A DNA stretch of 64,000 nt from Bradyrhizobium sp. AZCC 2262. Lineage in GTDB: Bacteria; Pseudomonadota; Alphaproteobacteria; Rhizobiales; Xanthobacteraceae. A program made the position numbers and the translations under genes. This document shows, one piece after another, positions 19,122-27,292 of the stretch. The DNA lies in the NCBI RefSeq assembly GCF_036924535.1, contig NZ_JAZHRT010000001.1, positions 4,154,001 through 4,218,000 of the forward strand. The letters run 5' to 3'. The first letter of the stretch is position 1. The number at the start of each line of letters is the position of its first letter. The notes below the pieces were generated by a model. That model searched no databases, had not been told where the DNA came from, and saw only the letters and a list, made by a program, of their open reading frames with translations.

Positions 19122-19135
19122 TTGATCTAAATCAA
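19122..19135. promoter_or_regulatory. FixK/FNR-type box 2
   Basis: TTGATCTAAATCAA matches TTGAT-N4-ATCAA exactly in both half-sites. Its centre lies 24 bases from box 1, close to two and a third helical turns. It could serve the FGE operon with box 1, or a rightward promoter that now faces only a gene fragment. Confidence 0.75.
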
Positions 19136-19144
19136 TGAGTCTGA

Positions 19145-19435
19145 TTGCGACCATTCCTTTCAAACGCTCAGGCGTACTTGGGCCGCGGCTCCTACGTCCT
19201 GACCTTTGCCGGCTACAATGCCGGCCGCGGCAGCGTCAAGAAATGGATCGAGCGTTACGGCCCGCGCGATCTCAAGATCGACGCGGTCGACCGGATCGAG
19301 CAGATCCCGTTCTCCGAGACCCGCAACTACGTGCAGCGGATCATGGAGAACCTGCAGGTGTCTCGCGCGAGATTCGGCGGCGGGACCAGGCTCCAGATCG
19401 AAGCCGACCTGCATCGCGGCGCCAGCGTCCAATAG
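19145..19435 (+). pseudogene. Fragment of slt (C-terminal SLT domain only)
   Basis: From about 19183 the frame encodes RGSYVLTFAGYNAGRGSVKK... through RASVQ, nearly the same as the last 85 residues of the complete slt gene at 10849-13077. The catalytic Glu segment (RQESAFNP) is missing, so it cannot be an active enzyme. The preceding NAQAYLG may be what remains of SPAQAYGL, implying an internal deletion; this is weaker. One codon is deleted relative to slt and several substitutions are present. Confidence 0.85.
19183..19435 (+). repeat. Right copy of slt 3'-end direct repeat
   Basis: Same-orientation partner of 12822-13077. Its presence on the far side of the sulfatase operon suggests that the operon entered within or beside slt, or that slt was partly duplicated. 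Confidence 0.85.
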
Positions 19436-19680
19436 GGGATCGCGCGTCAGCGCTGGTTGTGCAGCCGCCTCGCTCCGTTCGCGGCCAGACCTCCGTCACC
19501 CAACCTTGTTTGCGTTGAGGCTGTTAGAGCGGGATGGGTCGATTCGCCGCCAGCGCGAAGTACCAACGATCTCATGTCCGGACGCAGTGCAGATACTGGA
19601 TGACGGTACACCGCAGGGCCCAGACCCAAAATCGCGAAAACAACCCCATGCAAAGTACAATGGGCCCGGTCGCGGCACAC
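19436..19680. other. Intergenic, nothing recognised
   Basis: Lies between the slt fragment and the porin terminator. Short open frames on both strands lack ribosome sites and family motifs, and I see no repeat or RNA signature. The next 60 bases hold the porin terminator. Confidence 0.4.
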
Positions 19681-19714
19681 AAGAAAAACCCCCGGCAGTT
19701 GTCTACCGGGGGTT
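19681..19714 (-). terminator. Rho-independent terminator of the porin gene
   Basis: The stem AACCCCCGG (19687-19695) / CCGGGGGTT (19706-19714), read on the minus strand, is followed by TTTTTCTT. It lies 26 bases past the porin stop. Confidence 0.88.
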
Positions 19715-19740
19715 CTCCGAATGTTTCAAGTCTTTCGGGA

Positions 19741-21336
19741 TCAGAAGTTGCGCTGAACGCGAACGTTCAGGAACACGGTGCTCTGGTCCTTGAACTCGTA
19801 CACGGTGGTCGGCTTCGGAGCCGCCGGAGCCAAGGTGGCCGCACCAGTGAACTTCTGGTCGAGGAAGAACGCGCCGACTTCAGCCGAGAACGTCAGGTTC
19901 TTGACGGGAGTCCAGCGGGTGACCACACCAACCTGGGCAATGTTGTAGTCCGGGTTGCAGCTATAGTCTGCAGACACGGCCTTGCTGAAGTTGAAGCTCG
20001 CGCAGAACTGACCCTTGGCGGTGAGGATGTCGGTTGAACTGCCACCATAGCGCACCGAGGCGTAGCTACCCCAGAGGCTGGACGACCAGTAGGGATCCCA
20101 ATTGTGGTTGAACGCACCACGGACACCCCATGCATCCACTAGCTTGAGGTCGCCGGTAGCACCGCCGGTAAGAAACCCGGGCAGGAAAACCGCATCAGCC
20201 GTTTGGCCAAAGCCAATGCTCTGATACGCACCCAGACGGCCCGTGCTACCGAACATCGCGAAGCTCGGCGAGCCACCGCTCGTGGAGATCACGGCCTTGG
20301 TATCACCCTTGGAGTACGAGACGTCGATCTTGAAGTCGTCGCCCGCACCGGTCGGGATGTTCTTGATCTGCAACGCAGCCATCACCGCGCCACCCCACTT
20401 GTCCTCGGGATGACCGCCGATTTCCGACAGCGCCGTCGGAACGCCGCCAGCGCCGAGGATGTTGTAGGACGCGTTCACGAGGTGCGCCATACCTGAAATC
20501 TGAAACAGACCCCAAGCCTGGTCGACGCGGATGTTGCCGACGATGTCGGGAGCATGCGTGCCGCCGTAAGCGTTGGCACCAGCGGCCGTGGCTTGGCTAG
20601 AACCCGTCGCAAACCCTGCGACTGTGGCGGCCACGCCCAAGTTTAGCACGGCGGTGCGGTTGAACACGGTCGGATCATCGAGGCCGATGGTGCCCGACAC
20701 GCCGTTGCCGAACTGCGCGGTGTACTGGATGTTGTTGACGCCGGTGACGTAGTCGGCACCGCCCATCAAGAACGAGTTGTTGTTGCCCGGATAGCCGTTC
20801 CAGGGCGTCGCGTAGGCCGAAGCCGACTTACCGAAGGTGAAACCAGCGAACTGGATGAACACCATTTCAACCGCGACATAGCCGCCGCCAGCGGTGGAGA
20901 GCAGCGCGTTGTTCAGGCCAGCCTGCGATCCGACCGCGAGCGAGGGGTTGGAGCTTCCGAAGTTCTGGAACTGGAAGTCGCCCTGACCGAAGGTGCGGAC
21001 CACGCCGTATTCGGTGGCGGTACGGGTATCAACCGTGATCGCCAAACGAGAACGGGAGTTGAAGTAGTCGCGGAAACGGTTGCCCTGGCCGGCGTCGCCG
21101 TTATAGAACGGCTGGCCGTAGACGCCGCCGTTGAACGTGGTGTCGACGCGCAGATAACCACCCAGCTTGATGCAGGTGTCGGTGCCCGGGATATAGAAGA
21201 AACCCGCGCCATACAGGGAGCAGATCCTCACGTACTCGACCGCTTTGGCCTTGACGGGAAGATCGGCAGCCTGCGCTCCGCTCATGGCGACGAGACCCGC
21301 CGCTGAGCCGAGAATAAGGCTCTTAACCATCTTCAT
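19741..21336 (-). CDS. Outer-membrane porin (alphaproteobacterial Omp2 type)
   Basis: A general-diffusion beta-barrel porin of 531 residues. The signal peptide MKMVKSLILGSAAGLVAMSGAQA is followed by the family hallmark ADLPVKAKAVEYVRICSLYGAGFFYIPGTDTC, with the Cys pair IC...DTC typical of this group. LGGYLRVDTTF and alternating Gly/aromatic strands follow, and the barrel ends in a C-terminal Phe (VQRNF), the BAM recognition signal. GGAGG stands 6 bases before ATG 21336; the upstream frame extension is spurious. Monocistronic, with a strong terminator. Confidence 0.93.
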   Translation of the reverse strand: MKMVKSLILGSAAGLVAMSGAQAADLPVKAKAVEYVRICSLYGAGFFYIPGTDTCIKLGGYLRVDTTFNGGVYGQPFYNGDAGQGNRFRDYFNSRSRLAITVDTRTATEYGVVRTFGQGDFQFQNFGSSNPSLAVGSQAGLNNALLSTAGGGYVAVEMVFIQFAGFTFGKSASAYATPWNGYPGNNNSFLMGGADYVTGVNNIQYTAQFGNGVSGTIGLDDPTVFNRTAVLNLGVAATVAGFATGSSQATAAGANAYGGTHAPDIVGNIRVDQAWGLFQISGMAHLVNASYNILGAGGVPTALSEIGGHPEDKWGGAVMAALQIKNIPTGAGDDFKIDVSYSKGDTKAVISTSGGSPSFAMFGSTGRLGAYQSIGFGQTADAVFLPGFLTGGATGDLKLVDAWGVRGAFNHNWDPYWSSSLWGSYASVRYGGSSTDILTAKGQFCASFNFSKAVSADYSCNPDYNIAQVGVVTRWTPVKNLTFSAEVGAFFLDQKFTGAATLAPAAPKPTTVYEFKDQSTVFLNVRVQRNF

Positions 21337-22306
21337 GTTAAACCTCCAAGTTGCTCTGTAGGGAAGGTTCCGGATCCGCTGGGTGTAACACCCTAAGGTT
21401 GGTTCCCTTGTCCCCTGAAACCCGCTTAGTCGCTTCGCGCCTTCGGACACTCCCGCATGAACGCGAGGGACTTAAGCGAACCACCTAAAACGGGACGACC
21501 TCGGGATGCCCCCCTCCGTCGCGTGATCACAATTACCGAGGACTTCTGCACACGCAATAAAGGAACCGCTTGGGACGGGCCGGCTCCGCCCCTTTTCCGA
21601 AGGGTGTTGCACAAATAACACGTGTTTGTGATCGAAGTTTTTCTGCAAGGCATTGTTTCTATTCGGTATTTTCGAATAACTCCGGTTGACTCCCGATTGC
21701 TGTTGTGGGCGCCGCAGCAAGTGGCTCGTAGCCGCCATCGCGCGCCCTCTCGCATCGAATCGAAAGCGAGCTCGCCGAATCCGCGGCGGGCAATTTCGCA
21801 CCTATTATAGAGACACAGACGAGGCTCATCGCACGCGGGGCGCGGGCCGCAACGGATGCCTCACCGTTGACGGCCGCCCAACCAGGGCAAAAGCCGGCGA
21901 AAAATGATGAAAGCCCGATCTTTCTCGGGATCGGGGACATTTATGGAGTGTGGTGAAAGCCTGCGCTCGCGCGCCGCGATCTGGAACCGTGATTTGCGCG
22001 GTATCGAATCGGGCCGCCGGCGATATCGAATCAATTTCCCGCGATTTCGAAAGCGCATGAGGCAACCACGCGCCGAAAACTCCCCTCAGAGATCAGGCCT
22101 CGCACCCCGCCCGCCCGTGCCGATTGCCGAGCGGTCTACGTGCCACCGAGACCACAGACACCGAAAACATGCGCCCAACCGCGCGATACCGGATATCGGC
22201 CGTCCGTGAGGAATGCGCGCGACGCTCCGGCGCCTCTAAATGTCCTCGACGTAATCTGAATCTGCCGCTTGCGGCTGGCGCTCGTGTCAGGCATATCCGC
22301 GCTGAT
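21337..22306. other. 970-base non-coding stretch upstream of porin and tRNA-Ser
   Basis: No frame here has a convincing ribosome site or family motif; short frames overlap on both strands. The region must contain the porin promoter, possibly far upstream, and the tRNA-Ser promoter. The AT-richer part 21600-21700 is the likeliest promoter area. Nothing else is supported. Confidence 0.45.
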
Positions 22307-22400
22307 GGAGCTGTGGCCGAGTGGCTGAAGGCGGCGGTTTGCTAAACCGTTATAGGGTTGTAAAGCCCTATCGAGGGTTCGAATCCCTCCGGCTCCGCCA
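22307..22400 (+). tRNA. tRNA-Ser(GCU)
   Basis: Acceptor GGAGCTG pairs with CGGCTCC, followed by discriminator G and encoded CCA. The anticodon arm is GCGGT-TTGCTAA-ACCGT, giving anticodon GCU (reads AGC/AGU). A long class II variable arm (TATAGGGTTGTAAAGCCCTAT) confirms a serine tRNA, and the T-arm is GAGGGTTCGAATCCCTC. The 94-base length fits. Confidence 0.97.
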
Positions 22401-22477
22401 GGTTTCTCCAATAAGTCATTGTGATTTCTTGACAATTTGCGAGAGAAAATCGCTCGGCCCTATCATGAGCCCCAGCA

Positions 22478-23161
22478 ATGAAGTGCCCTCACTGCACTAT
22501 CAATTTCCACGATAATTGGGTGCTGGATTATTTCATCCGAAACACCAACCCTCTTAAGCAGGTGCTCGACGGCACCACCGACGACGCCGGTTATTGGTGC
22601 TATCGATCGGCGATCTGTCCTGGATGTAGGGGCTGGACGATCGAATTTTGCGTCGCAAGAAACAAGGAGCCTGTCACTAGTTGGCGGCAGATATTTCCCA
22701 TTGGCGCATCTCGCGGCCCTGTTTCTAGCGAAGTGCCAAAGCCAATAGCTGCCGACTATATCGAAGCGTGTAACGTTCTGCCGATAAGCGCTAAGGCTTC
22801 TGCTGCTTTGTCGCGACGTTGTTTGCAGAATATGCTGCATGCTGCCAACTACCGCGACCGAGATCTCGCTCGTGAGATCGATCTGTTGCTAAACGAGCCA
22901 GATCCTCGGAAAGCGCTTCCGCACCAGCTGCGTGAGACCGTTGACGCCATCCGCAACTTCGGCAATTTCTCTGCTCATCCGATCGACGACAAGACAACGC
23001 TCCAGGTCATTGATGTCGAGCCTCATGAAGCCGAGTGGTGCCTTGAAGTGATCGAAGACTTGTTCGAGCACTTCTATGTCGGTCCAGCGATGGCCGCGGC
23101 CAAGAAGGCTGCGCTTGACGCGAAGTTGGCGGCCGGCGGGAAGCCGCCATCAAAGAAGTAG
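22478..23161 (+). CDS. DUF4145 protein with N-terminal zinc ribbon
   Basis: The 227-residue product begins MKCPHC and has a second pair CPGC at about residue 48, forming a likely zinc ribbon. The later region SAKASAALSRRCLQNMLHAANY and AIRNFGNFSAHP matches the DUF4145 core, often found in defence-island and restriction-associated proteins. The tail is Lys/Ala-rich. It starts 78 bases after tRNA-Ser, a common insertion point for accessory genes. No partner nuclease or helicase is adjacent, so a defence role is not supported. Confidence 0.75.
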   Translation: MKCPHCTINFHDNWVLDYFIRNTNPLKQVLDGTTDDAGYWCYRSAICPGCRGWTIEFCVARNKEPVTSWRQIFPIGASRGPVSSEVPKPIAADYIEACNVLPISAKASAALSRRCLQNMLHAANYRDRDLAREIDLLLNEPDPRKALPHQLRETVDAIRNFGNFSAHPIDDKTTLQVIDVEPHEAEWCLEVIEDLFEHFYVGPAMAAAKKAALDAKLAAGGKPPSKK

Positions 23162-23339
23162 CCGGCGGGACGAAGCAATGGCTGCCCTGCCCGCTGGTCT
23201 GATCCAGAAAAGACTTTCGTCCGCGTCCGGTTTCACGGTAGTCCACCAGCCGTCCAGAAGTTCTTGCCGTCATGTGTGTCCAGGTTTCGACCGGGCGGAG
23301 GCAATGCCATGGACACCACCACCCAACAATCGCTGCGCG

Positions 23340-23529
23340 CGACAGCCAAGCTTGCCAGCCGCTTCTGCGCTTGTTGCGCCTTCCCTTTCAGGACCTGGAC
23401 GATCTGCTCGGCGATGCCGTTGCCGAAAGCATGGCAAAGATCGTCGCCGGCGTATTCGATGGCGACACTGATGCGCTGTTCGCCCTGATGATCGACAGTT
23501 CGATCGACGGATTCATCCGCGCCCGATGA
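23340..23529 (+). pseudogene. Remnant of a DUF1186 (HEAT-like) protein
   Basis: One frame reads LLRLPFQDLDDLLGDAVAES, then MAKIVAGVFDGDTDALFALM and IDSSIDGFIRAR before a stop. This resembles the middle of DUF1186 proteins, which are normally several hundred residues long. No start codon with a ribosome site precedes it, and neither flank continues the family. I read it as decay debris; the family assignment is from memory. Confidence 0.5.
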
Positions 23530-23586
23530 TATCGAGCGGTTCACGCAAGCCAATCTTGGTTACATCGACGGCGACCGCTCCGGTCC

Positions 23587-23853
23587 TTAATGCGCCGTCA
23601 TCCAGGCGCGGGCTTCGCGCTGCGCAGTGGCGATTTCGGCATCCGACATCATCTCGGCGACCTCGCGGCGCATGGAGATGGCATCGGCGCGTCCCTTCAG
23701 CGCGGCGAGATTGAACCATTTGTGGGCCGCGACGAGGTTCACCACGCCGGAACGGCCGCTCGCCCAATAAAGGCCGCGCTCGAACAGCACGTCCGGAATC
23801 GCCGTCGCTTCCACCGCGATGGCCGCGTCGAGATCAATCTGCCCCTGAAACAT
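23587..23853 (-). CDS. Small Sel1-repeat-like protein
   Basis: An 88-residue protein with a single Sel1/TPR-like helical unit, DLVAAHKWFNLAALKG-type (here NLVAAHKWFNLAALKG), followed by DAISMRREVAEMMSDAEIATAQREARAW. Short proteins of this form are frequent in Bradyrhizobium and have no assigned function. GGGGAGCTACCG precedes ATG 23853. It stands alone between accessory debris and a repeat. Confidence 0.75.
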   Translation of the reverse strand: MFQGQIDLDAAIAVEATAIPDVLFERGLYWASGRSGVVNLVAAHKWFNLAALKGRADAISMRREVAEMMSDAEIATAQREARAWMTAH

Positions 23854-23930
23854 CGGTAGCTCCCCTTTTTATCGTTGCCGCCCTGCCCCGAGTGCGGCCC
23901 CTGTCCACTGTTAAACCCTGTCATCCCAGC

Positions 23931-24050
23931 GCGCGATCAGCAAAAGTGGAAACCGGTTTTGCGTCCGATCGCGCGCCCTTTATCAGAAGAGCGCATGATC
24001 TAATCGCCAAACCGCCCACACTTTGGCGGATCATGCGCGTACCGTTTTCC
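23931..24050. repeat. Compound palindromic repeat
   Basis: GCGCGATC (23931-23938) pairs with GATCGCGC (23967-23974) around AAAAGTGGAAACCGGTTTTGCG. A second palindrome runs GCGCATGATC (23991-24000) to GATCATGCGC (24029-24038), with inner CGCCAAA/TTTGGCG. The AAAAGTGGAAACCGGTTTTGCG core is one I associate with dispersed Bradyrhizobium repeats. Confidence 0.6.
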
Positions 24051-24858
24051 GGTCTGTTGTTGAGGCGATCATGACCGATCAAATTTGAAGGGCAGTTTAA
24101 GGTTCGCGATGAACGGGGTGTAAACGTGCGCCTTGTGGCGTTAAACGCGAAATCGCAGAAATGCCTGCGGCACAGGGAGAAATTACCAATCGTGAAGTTC
24201 GGTTTACCCTGCGGTTTCGCAGAACGATAACCATTGCGGCAAGGCCGGTGTTGTCACCATTCGTCACCGGTCAGGCCGCAACACGCCGCGCGATGACGGG
24301 TTCCAGCGCTTGATCGGGCGTCGCGCGGCTTCTTTCGATCATTCAGGGGTTCACGGCGAGCCGGATAACGAATTCGCGCACGATGACGCGCCCGGAGCAA
24401 CAGGCGGAAACAGCCGACACCTGCGAACGATCAATATCAAATCGGGGGAAGACTTTGGCGCCGGACATCTGATGCGTGGGCTATTGGAGCACCCCGGCGG
24501 AAGCGGCGTTCCGGAGGGCAGCGTTCCGGGAACGAGGCGTTCCGGGAAAGAGAGCTTTCCGGGAACGAGGGCGTCGGCGAACACGTCAGGACCAGATTTC
24601 ATACCGGGCTTTGGCCCCGGTGAAACTGCGGGTAGTTAAGGATACCCGCACCGAACGAAGAAAACCCGTTTCTTCTGCCGGACCGGTTTTGAAAGAGCGG
24701 GCCTCTTTTAAAAGAACGCTCTTCCGAAATACGATCCAGCCGTTTGACCTGATGTCTCGCCGACACCCTCTTTTCGTCGACCAGAGCCTTCAGACTTTCA
24801 TCCGGGGCTCGTGTGACGTGCCGGCATCAAGCCGCCGGCAATTCTTGGAGAAGCGAAG
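24051..24858. other. Non-coding stretch with a 16-base tandem repeat
   Basis: No supported gene. Short open frames lack ribosome sites and recognisable motifs. The notable element is a four-unit direct repeat at 24509-24573, listed separately. The final part runs into the 3' end of the lysine-rich small gene. Confidence 0.4.
24509..24573. repeat. Four tandem ~16-base units containing TTCCGGGAA
   Basis: Units begin at 24509, 24524, 24540 and 24557. The last three contain TTCCGGGAA, itself nearly palindromic, and the first has TTCCGGAGG. Spacing is 15-17 bases. Confidence 0.7.
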
Positions 24859-24951
24859 TTACTTCTTCTTCTTCGCGACCTTGCGGGTCTTCTTCGCAGT
24901 CTTCTTCACTGCGCTCTTCGCCTTCTTTGCCTTCTTAGCTTTCTTGGCCAT
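24859..24951 (-). CDS. 30-residue lysine/alanine-rich histone-H1-like protein
   Basis: ATG 24951 follows a perfect AGGAGG at 5-base spacing. The frame encodes 30 residues, begins MAKKAKKAKKAK and ends KVAKKKK, with about half Lys. The composition resembles the C-terminal tails of bacterial H1-like proteins and would bind nucleic acid non-specifically. It is a short gene easily missed by gene finders; the strong ribosome site and low-complexity coding composition support it. Function is inferred from composition only. Confidence 0.72.
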   Translation of the reverse strand: MAKKAKKAKKAKSAVKKTAKKTRKVAKKKK

Positions 24952-25495
24952 GTTGCCCTCCTAATGTAAGTGAGATGGCTTAGTCGCTGCGTGCACTCGG
25001 GAATCGAGATGCACTACATCCCGAATACACCAACGCATTCAAAAAAACAGCTTCCCGCTTAAGGAAGTGTTGACGAGGCAATGTGAGAGGACGCGAAGCG
25101 CCGACATCAGCGACACCACAACACGCGCGCGTCTCGATGCAAAAAGTGCCGCAACGACGGGCATCGGCATTTGTCAATATTGCAGGAATTGCCTTTACTG
25201 TAGCGCTTTTTTGAATTCACGATAACGATGATCGGTGCACGATCAGTGTCGTTACGACTCAGTCATGCCGTGAAAAAGCCGCGTGCACGGACTCTGAGTC
25301 GCAAAGTTTGGCAACAAAAAAATTTTCATCGTCACAGCGCTGGGGTCTCGTCGACGCGCGCCAAAACGAACTTTTCGGACGAATCGCGACCGCCGATTCG
25401 GACGTGTGCTCGCACTCGTGACTGTTAAGTTTTGGATCGCGATAAACGATCGATGCATGCATGCGAGTATCGATCGCGACGTCGACGACGTTGCG
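24952..25495. other. AT-richer intergenic stretch before gatB 3' end
   Basis: About 540 bases with no supported gene; overlapping short frames on both strands lack ribosome sites. The stretch 25190-25450 has less G and C than the surroundings. Around 25437-25480 lie CGATCGAT...ATCGATCG palindromes with a GCATGCATGC core. Confidence 0.4.
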
Positions 25496-25516
25496 AGCGT
25501 CCCATTACGGGACGCT
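25496..25516 (-). terminator. Hairpin immediately after gatB
   Basis: AGCGTCCC / GGGACGCT form an 8-base perfect stem with a 5-base loop, directly abutting the gatB stop. There is no T-run after it on the minus strand, so it may act as a transcript 3' stabiliser or a Rho-assisted terminator. Confidence 0.5.
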
Positions 25517-27001
25517 TCAGATGCCGAGCTTCGCCTTCAGCAGATCGTTGACCGCCTGCGGATTGGCCTTGCCGCCGGATTGCTTCATCACCTGGCCGAC
25601 GAACCAGCCGGCGAGTTGCGGTTTGGCTTTTGCCTGCGCGACCTTGTCCGGATTTGCCGCGATGATGTCGTCGACGACCTTTTCGATCGCGCCCAAATCC
25701 GTGACCTGCTTCATGCCGCGGCTTTCGACCAGCTCGCGCGGGTCGCCGCCTTCCGTCCAGACGATCTCGAACAGGTCCTTTGCGATCTTGCCGGAGATAG
25801 TGCCCTCGCCGATCAGACCTATGATCGCCGCCAGCTGCGCCGCCGACACCGGCGAGCCCGCGATCTCGCGGCCTTCCTTGTTGAGACGCCCGAACAGCTC
25901 GTTGATCACCCAGTTGGCCGCGAGCTTGCCGTCGCGCGCCTTGTCGGCAAGGCCCGCGAGCACGGTTTCGTAGAACACCGCGCTCTCGCGCTCGGCCACC
26001 AGCACGCCGGCATCGTAGGGCGACAGGCCAAGGCTCTCGATGAAGCGCGCCTTCTTCTGGTCCGGCAGTTCCGGCAGCTTCGACCTGAGCTCGTCGACAT
26101 AGCTTTGCGTGAATTCGAGCGGCAGCAGATCCGGATCCGGGAAATAGCGATAGTCATGCGCTTCTTCCTTGGAGCGCATCGAGCGCGTCTCGCCCTTGTT
26201 CGGGTCGAACAGCCGCGTCTCCTGGTCGATCGTGCCGCCATCCTCAATGATCTCGATCTGGCGCCGCGCCTCGTACTCGATCGCCTGCCCGATGAAGGTG
26301 ATCGAGTTCATGTTCTTGATTTCGCAGCGGGTGCCGAGCGGACCGCCCGGCTTGCGCACGGAAACGTTCACATCGGCGCGCAGGCTACCCTTCTCCATGT
26401 CGCCATCGCAGGTGCCGAGATAGCGCAGGATCGAACGCAGCTTGGTCACGTAAGCCTTGGCCTGCTCGGCATCGCGGATATCAGGCTTGGAGACGATCTC
26501 CATCAACGCCACGCCGCAACGGTTGAGATCGACATAGGACATGGTCGGCGACTGGTCGTGCAGCAACTTGCCGGCATCCTGTTCCAGATGCAGCCGCTCG
26601 ATGCCGATAGTGGCGCTCCGGCCGCCATCGAGTTCGACCACAACCTCGCCCTCGCCCACGATCGGCGACTTGTACTGGCTGATCTGGTAGCCCTGCGGCG
26701 AGTCCGGATAGAAATAGTTCTTGCGGTCGAACACCGAGCGCAGGTTGATCTTGGCATTGAGGCCTAGACCGGTCGTGACAGCCTGTCTGACGCATTCCTC
26801 GTTAATGACAGGCAGCATGCCCGGCATCGCCGCATCGACCAGCGAGACATGGGTGTTGGGCTCGCCACCGAACTCGGTCGAGGCGCCGGAAAACAGTTTT
26901 GACTTCGAGGTGACCTGGGCGTGGACCTCCATCCCGATCACGACTTCCCAGTCGCCGGTCTGGCCCTTGATCAGTTTTCCAAGTTTGACTGACACGTTCA
27001 T
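25517..27001 (-). CDS. gatB: Aspartyl/glutamyl-tRNA amidotransferase subunit B
   Basis: GatB phosphorylates misacylated Glu-tRNA(Gln)/Asp-tRNA(Asn) and receives ammonia from GatA. The 494-residue product has [22 protein letters not shown] at the N-terminus, the family signature [25 protein letters not shown] segment near residue 160, and the C-terminal YqeY-like tail with [19 protein letters not shown] 27001 overlaps the stop of the preceding small gene by 4 bases. It closes the gatC-orf70-gatA-orf97-gatB operon, and a hairpin follows. Confidence 0.97.
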   Translation of the reverse strand: MNVSVKLGKLIKGQTGDWEVVIGMEVHAQVTSKSKLFSGASTEFGGEPNTHVSLVDAAMPGMLPVINEECVRQAVTTGLGLNAKINLRSVFDRKNYFYPDSPQGYQISQYKSPIVGEGEVVVELDGGRSATIGIERLHLEQDAGKLLHDQSPTMSYVDLNRCGVALMEIVSKPDIRDAEQAKAYVTKLRSILRYLGTCDGDMEKGSLRADVNVSVRKPGGPLGTRCEIKNMNSITFIGQAIEYEARRQIEIIEDGGTIDQETRLFDPNKGETRSMRSKEEAHDYRYFPDPDLLPLEFTQSYVDELRSKLPELPDQKKARFIESLGLSPYDAGVLVAERESAVFYETVLAGLADKARDGKLAANWVINELFGRLNKEGREIAGSPVSAAQLAAIIGLIGEGTISGKIAKDLFEIVWTEGGDPRELVESRGMKQVTDLGAIEKVVDDIIAANPDKVAQAKAKPQLAGWFVGQVMKQSGGKANPQAVNDLLKAKLGI

Positions 27002-27291
27002 GCTTTTCCACTCCCGAGCAGCGCGGACACGACCCGCTCCCATTCGGCTTCCAGAGAATCCTTTGCCGCCGGCTGGCCGGCCTGGCGGTACCAGTAGCCG
27101 GCATTGCCGAGATCACCTTCGACCCGGTGCAGATAGGCATGCACCCAGGCGGCGTTCGCATCACTCTCGTCCTGCACGATCTTGTGCGCGCGATCCCAGT
27201 CGCCCTTGGCGGCCCACCACAGCGCAGCCAGCGGCGGTTCCAGTCCCGGCGCCGGGGCTGCGTCCGTCAGGCTGGCGCGGAAATCCGCCAT
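26998..27291 (-). CDS. Conserved small protein between gatA and gatB
   Basis: A 97-residue protein starting [20 protein letters not shown], with helical [20 protein letters not shown] and [24 protein letters not shown], a TPR-like two-helix layout. ATG 27291 is one base after the gatA stop, and the stop overlaps gatB's start, so it is fully embedded and coupled. I recall similar genes at this place in relatives. No enzymatic motif is visible; a role linked to the amidotransferase or chosen only by position is open. Confidence 0.8.
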   Translation of the reverse strand: MADFRASLTDAAPAPGLEPPLAALWWAAKGDWDRAHKIVQDESDANAAWVHAYLHRVEGDLGNAGYWYRQAGQPAAKDSLEAEWERVVSALLGSGKA

Positions 27292-27292
27292 G

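Noticed and set aside
22381..24000. Possible attachment-site repeat of the tRNA-Ser 3' end
   Set aside because: I looked for a second copy of GGTTCGAATCCC...CTCCGCCA downstream and saw none, and no integrase gene is present.
24310..24639. 109-residue plus-strand frame across the 16-base tandem repeat
   Set aside because: The peptide is Gly/Pro-rich because of the repeat, has no ribosome site and no recognisable family.
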